Shown here: one piece after another, positions 1-8,304 of the stretch
Position numbering within the stretch: the first letter of the stretch is position 1
Layout: the number at the start of each line of letters is the position of its first letter
Source: CAZPNX01 sp964518765
Lineage (GTDB): Bacteria; Edwardsbacteria; AC1; EtOH8
NCBI GenBank assembly: GCA_964518765.1
Contig: CAZFJC010000014.1
Coordinates: 1-64,000, forward strand
Reading direction: 5' to 3'
DNA length: 64,000 bases
Program-made: the position numbers and the translations under genes
The notes under the pieces: model-generated
Seen by the model: the letters and a program-made list of their open reading frames with translations, nothing else
Told to the model about the DNA's origin: nothing
Database searches by the model: none

Positions 1-1
1 G

Positions 2-1615
2 GGCTTCCAGGGTTTCAACGTCGAGCCCGCACCCATCCACGACCTGGAGGCATCCTCGACCAGCGAGGGGAACGTCGACATCAGCTGGACCGCGCCATGC
101 GACGACGACCTGGCCGAGGCCGTCTCCGCCTACAGGTTGAAGTTCACCCGGTATTGCTCCACGTCGCCCGACCTGGGCATGTTGAGCTCCGAGGAGGATT
201 TCTTAGATTCCGGCTACGTCTACAACCAGGGATGGATCCCGGGTTCGCCCGGCGCCGCCGAAGCCAAGGTGCTGGACGGCCTGCCTCCCGGCGACACCCT
301 GATCCTGGCCCTCAAGGCCGGGGACGCTTCCAACCCGCGGCGCTGGGGCCAGCTGGGCGCCGAACCCCGGGTGGTGGTTTACGGTGATCTGGTGACCCCA
401 CATACCATTGGCATCGGCTACACCACGGGCTGCGTCCGGGACTTCGTCGCCACCGAACTGATCGATCGCCGTTTGGATGACACGCTATTCTGCTCCTGGG
501 ATGCCAGCAACGTGTACTTCGGTTACGACCATTGCGACCTGCGGACCGCTGGCGACCTATTGATCTATTTCGACGTCCACGACGGCGGCAGCGACACTAC
601 CTACGACCACAATGGCTCGGGGGTGAAATCCCTCTTCGACGTCGCCGGCGACTTCAAGCCCGACTACTGCCTCATCTACGACGACGGCACGGAATACACT
701 ATCAAGAAATGGAACTCAGTTTCCGGCTTGTGGCAGGACACGGTGAACATCAGCTCCATCGGTTACCAATCGCTGGACAGCGTCAACGGCTACGGCTACA
801 CCGAGCTGAGGGTGAGGTTCAATTGCCTGGGCAACTACGACACCAGCCGGGCCTTCCGCTACCTGGTGGTCGCCCAGAACGAGACCGACAACAACCCGTT
901 CAACGCGTTTCCCACCGAGAACGGGATCGCCAAGGACGGGAAGGCTCCGGCCAGGTATCCATATTACTACGAGGTGACCAATGGCCTTCGTAGCGGCCTC
1001 GAACCCAACCAAGTCAGCACGGTGCTGGCGGTGGAGTTGGCGGAGTTCTCGGCCATGTCCCTGAGCGGCGGTGTCCAGCTGAGCTGGCGCACCGAGAGCG
1101 AGACCGACAACTACCAGTGGCTGATCGAGCGCTCCGCCGAACCGGGCGCCGGCTACCAGCAGGTAGCCGCCGTCCCCGGACAGGGCAGCTCACCCGCAGG
1201 CCACAGCTACTCGTTCACCGACGGCTCGGTGCTGCCGGACATGACCTACTACTACCGTCTGGGCGACCAGGACCTCCAGCAGAACGTCACCTGGCACGGC
1301 CCCATCTCGGTCTACACCGGCGACCTGTCCCTGGTCCGCGAGTTCCGGGCCGAATGCCGGCCCAACCCGGCCAGGGGGGCGGCCGAGATACGCTATTCCC
1401 TCCCCAGGGCCGGCATGGTGGGGCTTTCCGTCTACGACGTGGCCGGCAGGCTGGTCCGCTCCTTCGGCCGGCAGTGGCTGGGGATCGGCCGGCACACGAC
1501 ACGGTGGGATTGCGCTGACCAGTCCGGTCGGAAGGTGCCTTCGGGCGTATACTTCTACCGGCTGGCGGCGGAGAGCGGGGAAACCCTTAAAGGCAGGGTG
1601 ACCGTCATCAGATAG
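2..1615 (+). CDS. Secreted protein with fibronectin-like domain and C-terminal sorting domain (5' partial)
   Basis: The frame is open to the left edge of the window, so the gene begins outside it; a TTG at 137 is only an internal codon. The first visible residues (GFQGFNVEPAPIHDLEA...VDISWTAP) look like the start of a fibronectin type III fold. The middle is rich in Asp, Tyr and Gly and not recognised. Around residues 335-435 there is a second fibronectin-like stretch (LSGGVQLSWRTESETDNYQW). The end (RPNPARGAAEIRYSLPRAG ... VPSGVYFYRLAAES ... KGRVTVIR) is a FlgD-Ig-like C-terminal sorting domain of the kind used by FCB-type secretion systems. It is therefore probably exported and surface-attached. 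Its function is unknown. It converges on the cyclase gene across a shared terminator. Confidence 0.85.
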   Translation, partial: GFQGFNVEPAPIHDLEASSTSEGNVDISWTAPCDDDLAEAVSAYRLKFTRYCSTSPDLGMLSSEEDFLDSGYVYNQGWIPGSPGAAEAKVLDGLPPGDTLILALKAGDASNPRRWGQLGAEPRVVVYGDLVTPHTIGIGYTTGCVRDFVATELIDRRLDDTLFCSWDASNVYFGYDHCDLRTAGDLLIYFDVHDGGSDTTYDHNGSGVKSLFDVAGDFKPDYCLIYDDGTEYTIKKWNSVSGLWQDTVNISSIGYQSLDSVNGYGYTELRVRFNCLGNYDTSRAFRYLVVAQNETDNNPFNAFPTENGIAKDGKAPARYPYYYEVTNGLRSGLEPNQVSTVLAVELAEFSAMSLSGGVQLSWRTESETDNYQWLIERSAEPGAGYQQVAAVPGQGSSPAGHSYSFTDGSVLPDMTYYYRLGDQDLQQNVTWHGPISVYTGDLSLVREFRAECRPNPARGAAEIRYSLPRAGMVGLSVYDVAGRLVRSFGRQWLGIGRHTTRWDCADQSGRKVPSGVYFYRLAAESGETLKGRVTVIR

Positions 1616-1633
1616 CGGGCCACTATCCAAAAG

Positions 1634-1664
1634 AAAGGGGCCGGTCGTCATGCCCGGCCCCTTT
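1634..1664. terminator. Bidirectional hairpin terminator between convergent genes
   Basis: A perfect 11-base-pair stem (AAAGGGGCCGG / CCGGCCCCTTT) with a 9-base loop lies between the stop codons of two converging genes. The A- and T-ended arms would serve both strands. Confidence 0.7.
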
Positions 1665-1676
1665 CCCGTCATGCCG

Positions 1677-4600
1677 CTAATCCAGGATGGCCGCGATCTC
1701 CTTCCTTCCCCTGTATTTCTCTTTTAAATCTTCCGGCATGTCCTGTAGAATGTCGCCGATGATCTGCCTGGCCTTTCCCAATTCCTCATCGTGGTCCCGC
1801 ATCCTCTCCTGCTGCTTGAAGAACCGGCTTTTCCAGTAATGGGCCTTGGCCTCCAGTTCCCTGGCCCCGGTCTGCTCCAGGGACTCGAAGGCGTCCTTGA
1901 TGTACCTCTCGGCGTCCAACGATGCGTTCTGGGCCAGGGACCTCCGGGCGAAGGCCAGGTAGATCCTAGCCAGCAGCAGCCTGTCCTTTACCTCCCGCCC
2001 CAGCTCCAGGGCCTCGCTCAAAGGCCCGGGCATCTCGTCAAGTGCCCCTGAGGCCATCATCAGTGACGCCAGGCCTAACAGGCCATATGATTTCTCCCTT
2101 TTGTTGTGCGTCTCTTCCGATATGCGAAGTGCCCTCTGGATGTACTGGTCGGCTTCGGGATAGTTCTCGGTCTCCAGGTTCAGATCGATCACTGCCCTAA
2201 CGGCTGCTAGTATTACCTCTGGATCGCCAACCTGTCTTGCAATGCCCACAGAATCATTTAATACTTGTAACGATCTCTCGAAGTCTCCAGATAATACCAT
2301 CGCTGAGCCTTGATTTACTTTTGCATAAGCAATCATCCGTGGATCACCAATTTCTTGGGCTATGGCTATACTTTTGCCGGTTTCAACATGAGCTAAAGAT
2401 AATTTACCTTGCAATTGATAATCGATGCCTAAATTCCTTCTTGACTCGCATTCTAAACCGATGTTGTGTAAATCAACGGCCAATTTTAAACCAAGCTCAT
2501 GTTTATTCACCGCTTTTTCAAGAAGTCCCCATGTTTGGTAAATACATCCTATGTTTATGGTTATCGCTAATTGTTGGTTTGTGTCATTGCATTCTGAAGC
2601 CGCGTCATATGATTTGTTGAAATAGTCGAGAGCCTTCTCATAATCGCCAATCATCGCATATATTATTCCTATGCTTCCAGAAGAAAGGCTTTCTACTCGT
2701 TTATCACCAATTTTATGTGCGATTTTCAGGCTTTCACGAAAATGCTGGTTGGCTTTTTCGATATTTCCCATGATCATGTAAGGATTACCCAACGTATTAT
2801 TATAATGCGCAACACCTTCTATAAAATTCGTTTTTTTCGAGATCTCCAATGCGCTTTTATACTTAATGATTGCGTCTTCGAATTTACCGCTCGCTTCATA
2901 TGCCTGTCCTAAGCTACCATAGATTTTAGCCGCTTCTTTTTCCTCATTTAGCTCCGTGCATATTTTCAACGCTTTTTCATATCCACTTATTGCTTTTTCA
3001 ACTTCTCCCTTGTTCAACTCAATGTTGCTAGCTAGGCCATACGCAGATATTAATATTCTTTTGTCATTCGTCTTCTCAGCTTGATGTATAATGTCATGGA
3101 GTATTTTTTCCGTTGAAGAAATATCTCCCGTAACGTGATGTAAAATAGCCGCTGAAATAAGATATTTTTGGGCCGCATGTTGATCTGAATATTTTTGCGC
3201 GATTTTTGCTGATGTTTTAAACTTATTTATGGCAGTCCTTACTTTACCAATAAGTCTAAGGATTGATCCTTCCGCCCAAGTCAATTCTGCCAATTTTAAA
3301 CTACGATCCTTTGCTTCTTCTATCTTCTTCAGCACCCCGATGCCCTTGCCGTAGTAGTCCAAAGCCTCGCTGTTGGCGTACAGCCCGCGGGCCTTGTCCC
3401 CGGCCTTGTGCAGGTACTGGACCGCCTTGTCATCGAAGGCGCTGTTGTAATAGTGGTGCGCCAGGTCCTCCAAGTGCGGGTCCAGGTCGTCCTTGTACGC
3501 CCTCTCCAGCGTCTGCCCCACCCTGCCGTGCAACTCCCGGCGCCTGGTCTTGAGCAGAGTGCCGTAGGCCGCCTCGTGGGTGGTGGTGGAGTTGAACTCG
3601 TAGATCTTCCGTCCCTCGATATGCTTGCCGTAGAGCAGGCCCTCGAAGTGCTCCAGGGTATCCAGCGAGTTCTGGATGCTCTCCGGCGTTGTCTTGCTGA
3701 TGTTCTCCAGCACCTCCCGGTCGAACTCCTTGCCCACCACCGCCGCGTACTGCAGCACCCGGCGGTGCTCCTCGGGAAGCTTGTCGATGCGGCCCAGCAC
3801 CACCCCGGCTATGGTCGAGGGCAGAGTCATCTTGCCGAAGCGCTTTCCGGGGACCAGGTTCTCGCCCTCCCTGCGCACCAGCCTTCGCGAGATCAGGTGG
3901 CGGGTAACCTCCTCGACGAACAGGGGGTTGCCCTCGGTGCGCTCCATAAGCTTTTGAAGCACCTGGTCGGAGACGTCGGCCGTCCCGGCCAGGGCCGTGG
4001 CCATCTGGAACACCTCGCGTTTGTCCAGCTTTCCAAGGAAAAGGTTGACCACGTAGGGCTTGGCGATGAAGGGCAGGGCCAGCTCCGGGCGGTAGTCGCA
4101 AGATATCAACAGGGGCTTGTCGGCCATGCGCTCCACGATCTGCTCCAAAAGCTCCTGCGAAAGCGAGTCGCCCCATTGCAGGTCCTCGAAGGCCAGGGCC
4201 AGCGGCTGTTTGGCGGCGATGCGGTCGAATACCAGCCCGATGCCCTCGAAGGTCTTCCTCTTCCTCTTCTCCGGGTCCAGGTCCTCGGCCTCGGGATAGT
4301 GCACCCCCAGCAGCGACCCCAGGAAGGGCTCGTAATCGTCCAGGTCCCAGCCGTGAAGGCTCTCTTGTATCCGCTCCCTTTTGCGGTCGATCGAATCCTT
4401 CTCCCCTATCTCGAAAAGCGTATTCAACTGCCGGATGAACGGCAGGTAGGCGGCCGAGGCGGCGTAGGAATAGCACTTGCCCTTGGCGAAGCGGAATCCC
4501 TCGTCCCGGACCAGCAGCTCCAGCTCCTTGGCCAGGCGCGATTTGCCGATGCCGGGCTCGCCGGAGATGGCCGCCACCCGGCCCTGGCCGGCCTTGGCCG

Positions 4601-5447
4601 CGGCGATGGCATTTCGGATGGCCTCCATCTCGGCCATCCGTCCCACCAGCTTGACGCTGCCCGCCCTCAGTCCGCCCTCCTTTTCCTCCATCTGCCGGCC
4701 CAGGATCAGGTAGACGTTCTGGGGCTTGGACTTCCCCTTGACCATCACCGGCTTGAGTTTTTTAAGCCTGATCTTGCCCTTGACCTGCCGGTAGGTGTTC
4801 TCGCCGATGACGCATTGACGGGCGGTGGCCACCTTCTCCAGCCGGGCCGCCAGGTTGACCCCATCGCCGATGACCGAGTACTCCATCCGTCCCTTGGAGC
4901 CGACGTTGAGGGCCACCACCTCTCCGGTGTTTAGCCCGATGCTCATGGCCAGCGGCATCTTGAGCTCGGCGCTGAACCGGTCCATGGCCTCCAGCATCTC
5001 CACCGCCGCCAGACAGGCACGCAGCGGATCGTCCTCGTGGGCCACCGGGGCCCCGAACAGGACCATCAGGGCGTCGCCCATGAACTTGTCGATATGGCCG
5101 CCGTAGCGCTCGGCGATGTCCACCATGGTGTCGAAGAACTTGTTGATGACCTCGACCACCTGCTCCGGGTCCATGGTCTCGGACATGGAGGTGAAGCCGG
5201 ACAGGTCTCCGAAGAGGACGGTCACCTGGCGCCGCTCGCCCTCGACCTTGACGCCCTCGGGGTTGAGCAGGATCTTGTCGATCACCCGCTTGGGCAGGTA
5301 CTTCTGGATGGCCCCGATTATCTTGCCAGCCTGGTCCAGCCGCCTGAAGACCGCCTCCTCCATCCTTTCCTCGGGCACGCTCTCGCTGCGGCCGGTTATC
5401 TCGTTCAGCCGCTCCAGTATCCTTTTGGCCAGCTCGGTCCTGTCCAT
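1677..5447 (-). CDS. Class III adenylate/guanylate cyclase - AAA ATPase - TPR protein
   Basis: This 1256-residue protein has a class III cyclase domain (about 70-250), an AAA/ORC-type ATPase (about 265-560) and C-terminal TPR repeats (about 650-1230). The catalytic set is complete: metal-binding D81 (FGDLSGFT) and D125 (FMGDALMVLFG), base-selecting K121 and D195, and transition-state N198 and R202 (GDGVNLAARLE). The Lys/Asp pair favours ATP, so cAMP is the likely product. The Walker A is GEPGIGKS at 296-303. There is no signal peptide or membrane segment, so it is cytoplasmic. GGAGG lies 7 bases before the ATG. It follows a small unknown gene by 13 bases, probably in one transcript. The TPR section is strikingly AT-rich compared with both ends of the gene (see findings). 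The TPRs and ATPase probably sense a partner, which is not identified. Confidence 0.93.
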   Translation of the reverse strand: MDRTELAKRILERLNEITGRSESVPEERMEEAVFRRLDQAGKIIGAIQKYLPKRVIDKILLNPEGVKVEGERRQVTVLFGDLSGFTSMSETMDPEQVVEVINKFFDTMVDIAERYGGHIDKFMGDALMVLFGAPVAHEDDPLRACLAAVEMLEAMDRFSAELKMPLAMSIGLNTGEVVALNVGSKGRMEYSVIGDGVNLAARLEKVATARQCVIGENTYRQVKGKIRLKKLKPVMVKGKSKPQNVYLILGRQMEEKEGGLRAGSVKLVGRMAEMEAIRNAIAAAKAGQGRVAAISGEPGIGKSRLAKELELLVRDEGFRFAKGKCYSYAASAAYLPFIRQLNTLFEIGEKDSIDRKRERIQESLHGWDLDDYEPFLGSLLGVHYPEAEDLDPEKRKRKTFEGIGLVFDRIAAKQPLALAFEDLQWGDSLSQELLEQIVERMADKPLLISCDYRPELALPFIAKPYVVNLFLGKLDKREVFQMATALAGTADVSDQVLQKLMERTEGNPLFVEEVTRHLISRRLVRREGENLVPGKRFGKMTLPSTIAGVVLGRIDKLPEEHRRVLQYAAVVGKEFDREVLENISKTTPESIQNSLDTLEHFEGLLYGKHIEGRKIYEFNSTTTHEAAYGTLLKTRRRELHGRVGQTLERAYKDDLDPHLEDLAHHYYNSAFDDKAVQYLHKAGDKARGLYANSEALDYYGKGIGVLKKIEEAKDRSLKLAELTWAEGSILRLIGKVRTAINKFKTSAKIAQKYSDQHAAQKYLISAAILHHVTGDISSTEKILHDIIHQAEKTNDKRILISAYGLASNIELNKGEVEKAISGYEKALKICTELNEEKEAAKIYGSLGQAYEASGKFEDAIIKYKSALEISKKTNFIEGVAHYNNTLGNPYMIMGNIEKANQHFRESLKIAHKIGDKRVESLSSGSIGIIYAMIGDYEKALDYFNKSYDAASECNDTNQQLAITINIGCIYQTWGLLEKAVNKHELGLKLAVDLHNIGLECESRRNLGIDYQLQGKLSLAHVETGKSIAIAQEIGDPRMIAYAKVNQGSAMVLSGDFERSLQVLNDSVGIARQVGDPEVILAAVRAVIDLNLETENYPEADQYIQRALRISEETHNKREKSYGLLGLASLMMASGALDEMPGPLSEALELGREVKDRLLLARIYLAFARRSLAQNASLDAERYIKDAFESLEQTGARELEAKAHYWKSRFFKQQERMRDHDEELGKARQIIGDILQDMPEDLKEKYRGRKEIAAILD

Positions 5448-5460
5448 TCTTGGCCTCCCG

Positions 5461-5745
5461 CTAATGTTTTTTCTTTATCCGGTTCGTCCTCTTGTCGTCT
5501 CGCTCCATGGCCCGGAGCAGCTTCCTCATCTGGAACTCCTGGCTGGAGAACTGGGCCTCCCGTTGCTCCAGCCAGCGGTGGATACGGCCGGTCAGCTGCA
5601 GCACCTCGTCCGGCGTCAGCTCGCCGTGGAGCTGGGCGTCTATGATCCGGTCCATCAGTTTGGGTCCCATCTCCAGGTCGCTCTCGCGCCGGAGCTGCTC
5701 CAGTACCTTGACCAGCCTCAGGTAGTGGCTGTAGTTGTTGCCCAT
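5461..5745 (-). CDS. Hypothetical 94-residue charged protein
   Basis: I do not recognise this family. The protein is 94 residues, hydrophilic, with predicted helices and a basic tail (DDKRTNRIKKKH). It has no signal peptide, membrane segment or Cys. It lies 13 bases upstream of the cyclase gene on the same strand and is probably co-transcribed, so it may be an accessory of that protein; this is inference from position only. Coding is supported by length, codon usage like the neighbours and compact spacing. Confidence 0.65.
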   Translation of the reverse strand: MGNNYSHYLRLVKVLEQLRRESDLEMGPKLMDRIIDAQLHGELTPDEVLQLTGRIHRWLEQREAQFSSQEFQMRKLLRAMERDDKRTNRIKKKH

Positions 5746-5821
5746 AGCCCCCGCTTTCTCCGCGTCCCTGATTTTGCTTGACAGCCGGCCGAAGCTTTGT
5801 TATCCTTAATCCGTCGGCCTT

Positions 5822-6280
5822 TCATCCCCGCGAGACCAGGTCCTTGAGCTTGTCGTCGGTGGCCCGCAGTCGGAGGAAGACGGCCTTGAGCATGGCGATC
5901 AGTATCTTGGAGGCGATGCCCGGGTCGGTCTCCAGCATCTGCTCGAAGGCCTTTTTGGTGATTACCACCAGCTCGGCGTCCTCAACGATCTTGGCGGTGG
6001 CCGAGCGCGGTTTGTCGTCCAGCAGGGCCATCTCTCCGAAGAAGCTGCCCGGGCCGACGGTGGCTAGATGTAGCTCCCTCTTGTCGGGTCCGGTCTTGTA
6101 AATCCCGACCGAGCCCTTCTGGACCAGGTACATGACCTCGCCCGGGGTGTCCTCGTAGAACAGGGCCCGGCCGGCCCTGTAGCCCCGGGTGAAGATCAGC
6201 CGGGACATCCGCTCCAGCTCCTCGGAGCTAAGCCCGGTGAAAAGTTCGTTCCCTCTGAGCACCTCGGTTTTCACCGGCAT
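5822..6280 (-). CDS. Single-domain cyclic nucleotide-binding protein A
   Basis: The protein (about 152 residues) is essentially one CAP/PKA-type cyclic nucleotide-binding fold. The phosphate-binding cassette is intact (FFGEMALLDDKPRSATA), with the Glu and Arg that contact cyclic nucleotide. No DNA-binding helix-turn-helix follows, so it is not a Crp-type regulator. The ATG at 6280 is preferred over an upstream TTG at 6295 because a perfect GGAGG sits 5-9 bases before it. It diverges from a paralogue starting at 6317, with only 36 bases between the two starts. It lies next to a predicted cAMP-producing cyclase, which suggests it is a local cAMP receptor; its output partner is unknown. Confidence 0.88.
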   Translation of the reverse strand: MPVKTEVLRGNELFTGLSSEELERMSRLIFTRGYRAGRALFYEDTPGEVMYLVQKGSVGIYKTGPDKRELHLATVGPGSFFGEMALLDDKPRSATAKIVEDAELVVITKKAFEQMLETDPGIASKILIAMLKAVFLRLRATDDKLKDLVSRG

Positions 6281-6316
6281 GTGAGCCTCCAGCAATAGTA
6301 AAAAGGATTGACCGAT

Positions 6317-6775
6317 ATGGACGAGATCTCCGAGTTCCGCAAGTGCATCCTTTTCCAGGAGCTGACCGACCAGGAGCTGGGCATTATCACCCAGCTGATG
6401 TCCACCGACGCCGAGAGCTATTTGCCCGGCGAGGCCATCTGCCAGATAGACGCCCCCGGGGACAGCATGTACCTGGTTAAGACCGGCAAGGTCCAGATCT
6501 ACCTGCCCGGCGACCCCGAGAACATCATTCTGGCCGAGCTTGGGGGCGGAAAGTTCTTCGGCGAGATGTCCCTTCTGGATAAGTCACCCCGCTCCGCCAA
6601 TGTGGTGGCTTTGGAGCAGACCGAGATATTCGTGCTCACCCGCAAGCACGTGGCCTACCTGCTGGAGAAGGAGCCCAAGATAGCGGCCAAGGTGATGATC
6701 GCCCTGGCCCGGGTGCTCTCGGCCCGGATCCGGATTCTCAACGAGAGGATACAGTCGGCGCTGTCTTCCGGCTGA
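6317..6775 (+). CDS. Single-domain cyclic nucleotide-binding protein B
   Basis: This 152-residue paralogue of the divergent neighbour is also a lone cyclic nucleotide-binding domain. Its cassette reads FFGEMSLLDKSPRSANVVA, keeping Gly-Glu and Arg but with Asn where Thr is usual. The ATG at 6317 is chosen because AAAAAGG lies 10 bases before it; a TTG at 6308 would be too close to that site. There is no output domain, so it probably acts by binding another protein. Its 3' end overlaps the convergent PHP gene by 38 bases. Confidence 0.88.
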   Translation: MDEISEFRKCILFQELTDQELGIITQLMSTDAESYLPGEAICQIDAPGDSMYLVKTGKVQIYLPGDPENIILAELGGGKFFGEMSLLDKSPRSANVVALEQTEIFVLTRKHVAYLLEKEPKIAAKVMIALARVLSARIRILNERIQSALSSG

Positions 6776-7526
6776 GGCAGGGATCGGCCTCTGTAGCGGC
6801 CTCCGGCAGGTACATCTGCCGTTCGTCGATCCCGCAGGCCTTCACCATCCACAGCGAATAGTCCAGCCGGCACATCGTCTCCCGGCCGTGGCCGTCCGAG
6901 CCCAGCGAGAAGCGCACCCCCGCCCGCCGGGCTTTTTCTATCAGCCTCTTTCCCGGCAGCTCCCACCTAGAGCTGATCTCCAGGGCGAATCCGTGCTCCA
7001 GCGCCAGCCCGATCAGCTTTCCCTCCCAAACTTCCCCCAGAAGAGAGCCGGACCGTTCCCTCAGCCCCTTGGGCAGCAGCCCGGGATGGGCCAGAATATG
7101 GAAACGATGCTTCCTGGCCCCCCTTTCGATCTCGTCTAGCATCAGGTCGACCAAGGCCGCCGGGTCCCCGGGATCGGCCTCCGGATCGAAGAAGTCGAGA
7201 CGCTCCCCTTCCGCCCCCACCGCCAACGAGTGAAGCCCGCCGATCAGGTAGTGGCACTTGGCCAGCCGGTCCGGCGTCACCCCTCCCGGGTTGCCCAGGT
7301 CCAGCTCGGCCGAGCGGAAGACCGGCAGGCATTCCAGGGCTAGCAGATAATCGTCGAAACGATCGTTGGATTCCATCTGAAAATCACCCCGGCCGCAATG
7401 GTCGGCGATGCCCACCCGGCAGCCCCGGCTGCGGGCGGCCTCCCAGACTTCCTCCGGGGACATCCGGCCGTCTGAGAAGAAGGTGTGGGTGTGGAGGTCG
7501 CAGATCGAAACGTTTCCTTCTGGCAT
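6738..7526 (-). CDS. PHP-domain metal-dependent phosphoesterase
   Basis: This 262-residue protein has the four PHP motifs in order: an HTH motif near the start (DLHTHTFFSDG), IADHCGRG, ILAHPGLLP and a C-terminal SDGH. These supply the metal ligands of a trinuclear phosphoesterase site, as in histidinol phosphatase and PolX-type PHP proteins. The substrate cannot be told from the sequence. It stands alone on its strand and its 3' end overlaps the cNMP-binding gene by 38 bases. The start has no strong ribosome-binding site; the N terminus agrees with the family. Confidence 0.88.
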   Translation of the reverse strand: MPEGNVSICDLHTHTFFSDGRMSPEEVWEAARSRGCRVGIADHCGRGDFQMESNDRFDDYLLALECLPVFRSAELDLGNPGGVTPDRLAKCHYLIGGLHSLAVGAEGERLDFFDPEADPGDPAALVDLMLDEIERGARKHRFHILAHPGLLPKGLRERSGSLLGEVWEGKLIGLALEHGFALEISSRWELPGKRLIEKARRAGVRFSLGSDGHGRETMCRLDYSLWMVKACGIDERQMYLPEAATEADPCLSRKTAPTVSSR

Positions 7527-7610
7527 GTCCCAATTCTATTACTTGCCGGCGTAATTGTCAACAGAAACCTTGAAGCCATGTCCCCGGCGATGCCCCGGCT
7601 AAGAAGGGGC

Positions 7611-7639
7611 TTGACAAACCGGAGGCGAGGTTGTATAAT
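7611..7639 (+). promoter_or_regulatory. Sigma-70 type promoter of the TetR-efflux operon
   Basis: TTGACA at 7611-7616 and TATAAT at 7634-7639 are separated by exactly 17 bases, both perfect matches to the housekeeping consensus. The predicted transcript starts near 7646, about 30 bases before the TetR start codon. Confidence 0.85.
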
Positions 7640-7652
7640 TAGGAAACCATAA

Positions 7653-7667
7653 AAACTATTTTAGTTT
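7653..7667. promoter_or_regulatory. Candidate TetR operator palindrome
   Basis: A perfect 6-3-6 inverted repeat (AAACTA TTT TAGTTT) lies just after the predicted transcription start and just before the regulator gene. Placement between promoter and a tetR-type gene is classic for an autoregulatory operator. Binding itself is inferred. Confidence 0.6.
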
Positions 7668-7677
7668 CTAAGGTTCT

Positions 7678-8304
7678 ATGCCGAAAAAGGACGCCAACGC
7701 TAGGGCCCGGATCATCCGGGGGGCCTCGGTCCGCTTTCTGGCCCACGGCTTCAGCCGGGTGACCATGGACCGGCTGGCCGCCGACCTGGGGGTGAGCAAG
7801 AAGACCCTCTACCAGCATTTCGCCAGCAAGGAGGTGCTCCTCTACGCGGTGGTCACCGGTTTTTTAAGGGAGACCTCGGCCCAGGTCAAGGCCATCATCG
7901 GCCGCGGTGGGGACGTTAGGGACCGGCTGGCCGCGCTGATGAACTTCCTCAGTCGCCGCCTATCATCGGTCAGCCCGATCTTCTTCGAGGACCTGGAGCG
8001 CCAGGCCCCGGATATGTGGCAGGAGGTGCAGGAGTTCCGGCGCCGACAGATAGTCAGAAACATCCTCAAGCTGTACCGGTCCGGCCGGCGCCACGGCGTC
8101 TTCTCCCCCTATCCCCCCCCGCAGCTCACCGTCCAGCTTTTCCTGTCGACGGTCGAGGGAGTGATGAATCCCCGGGCCCTGTCCCACCTGCCTTATCCGC
8201 CGGCCCAGGTGATGCGGGCCATAATAACCATCTTCCTTTTCGGGACCGTCAGCGACCGCTCCCGCCGGACAAGGAGCGTCATACCACCGGAGGTAGAAAA
8301 ATGA
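7678..8304 (+). CDS. TetR/AcrR family transcriptional repressor (CecR-like position)
   Basis: The 208-residue protein has an N-terminal TetR helix-turn-helix (about 28-52, TMDRLAADLGVSKKTLYQHF) and a divergent ligand-binding half. It is the first gene of an operon with a membrane-fusion protein, two ABC ATPases and two ABC-2 permeases, the same order as E. coli cecR-ybhGFSR. It probably represses its own operon through the palindrome at 7653-7667 until a toxic substrate binds. Its stop overlaps the next start (ATGA at 8301-8304), showing translational coupling. The inducer is unknown. Confidence 0.9.
   Translation: MPKKDANARARIIRGASVRFLAHGFSRVTMDRLAADLGVSKKTLYQHFASKEVLLYAVVTGFLRETSAQVKAIIGRGGDVRDRLAALMNFLSRRLSSVSPIFFEDLERQAPDMWQEVQEFRRRQIVRNILKLYRSGRRHGVFSPYPPPQLTVQLFLSTVEGVMNPRALSHLPYPPAQVMRAIITIFLFGTVSDRSRRTRSVIPPEVEK

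Noticed and set aside
3408..4934. 508-codon open frame on the plus strand
   Set aside because: It is antisense to the cyclase-AAA gene, has low-complexity Leu/Val/Gly/His composition typical of GC-rich shadow frames and no recognisable domain.
8016..8300. 95-codon N-terminal extension of the HlyD-like protein
   Set aside because: It lies inside the tetR gene; the ATG at 8301 has a ribosome site and gives a proper lipoprotein signal.
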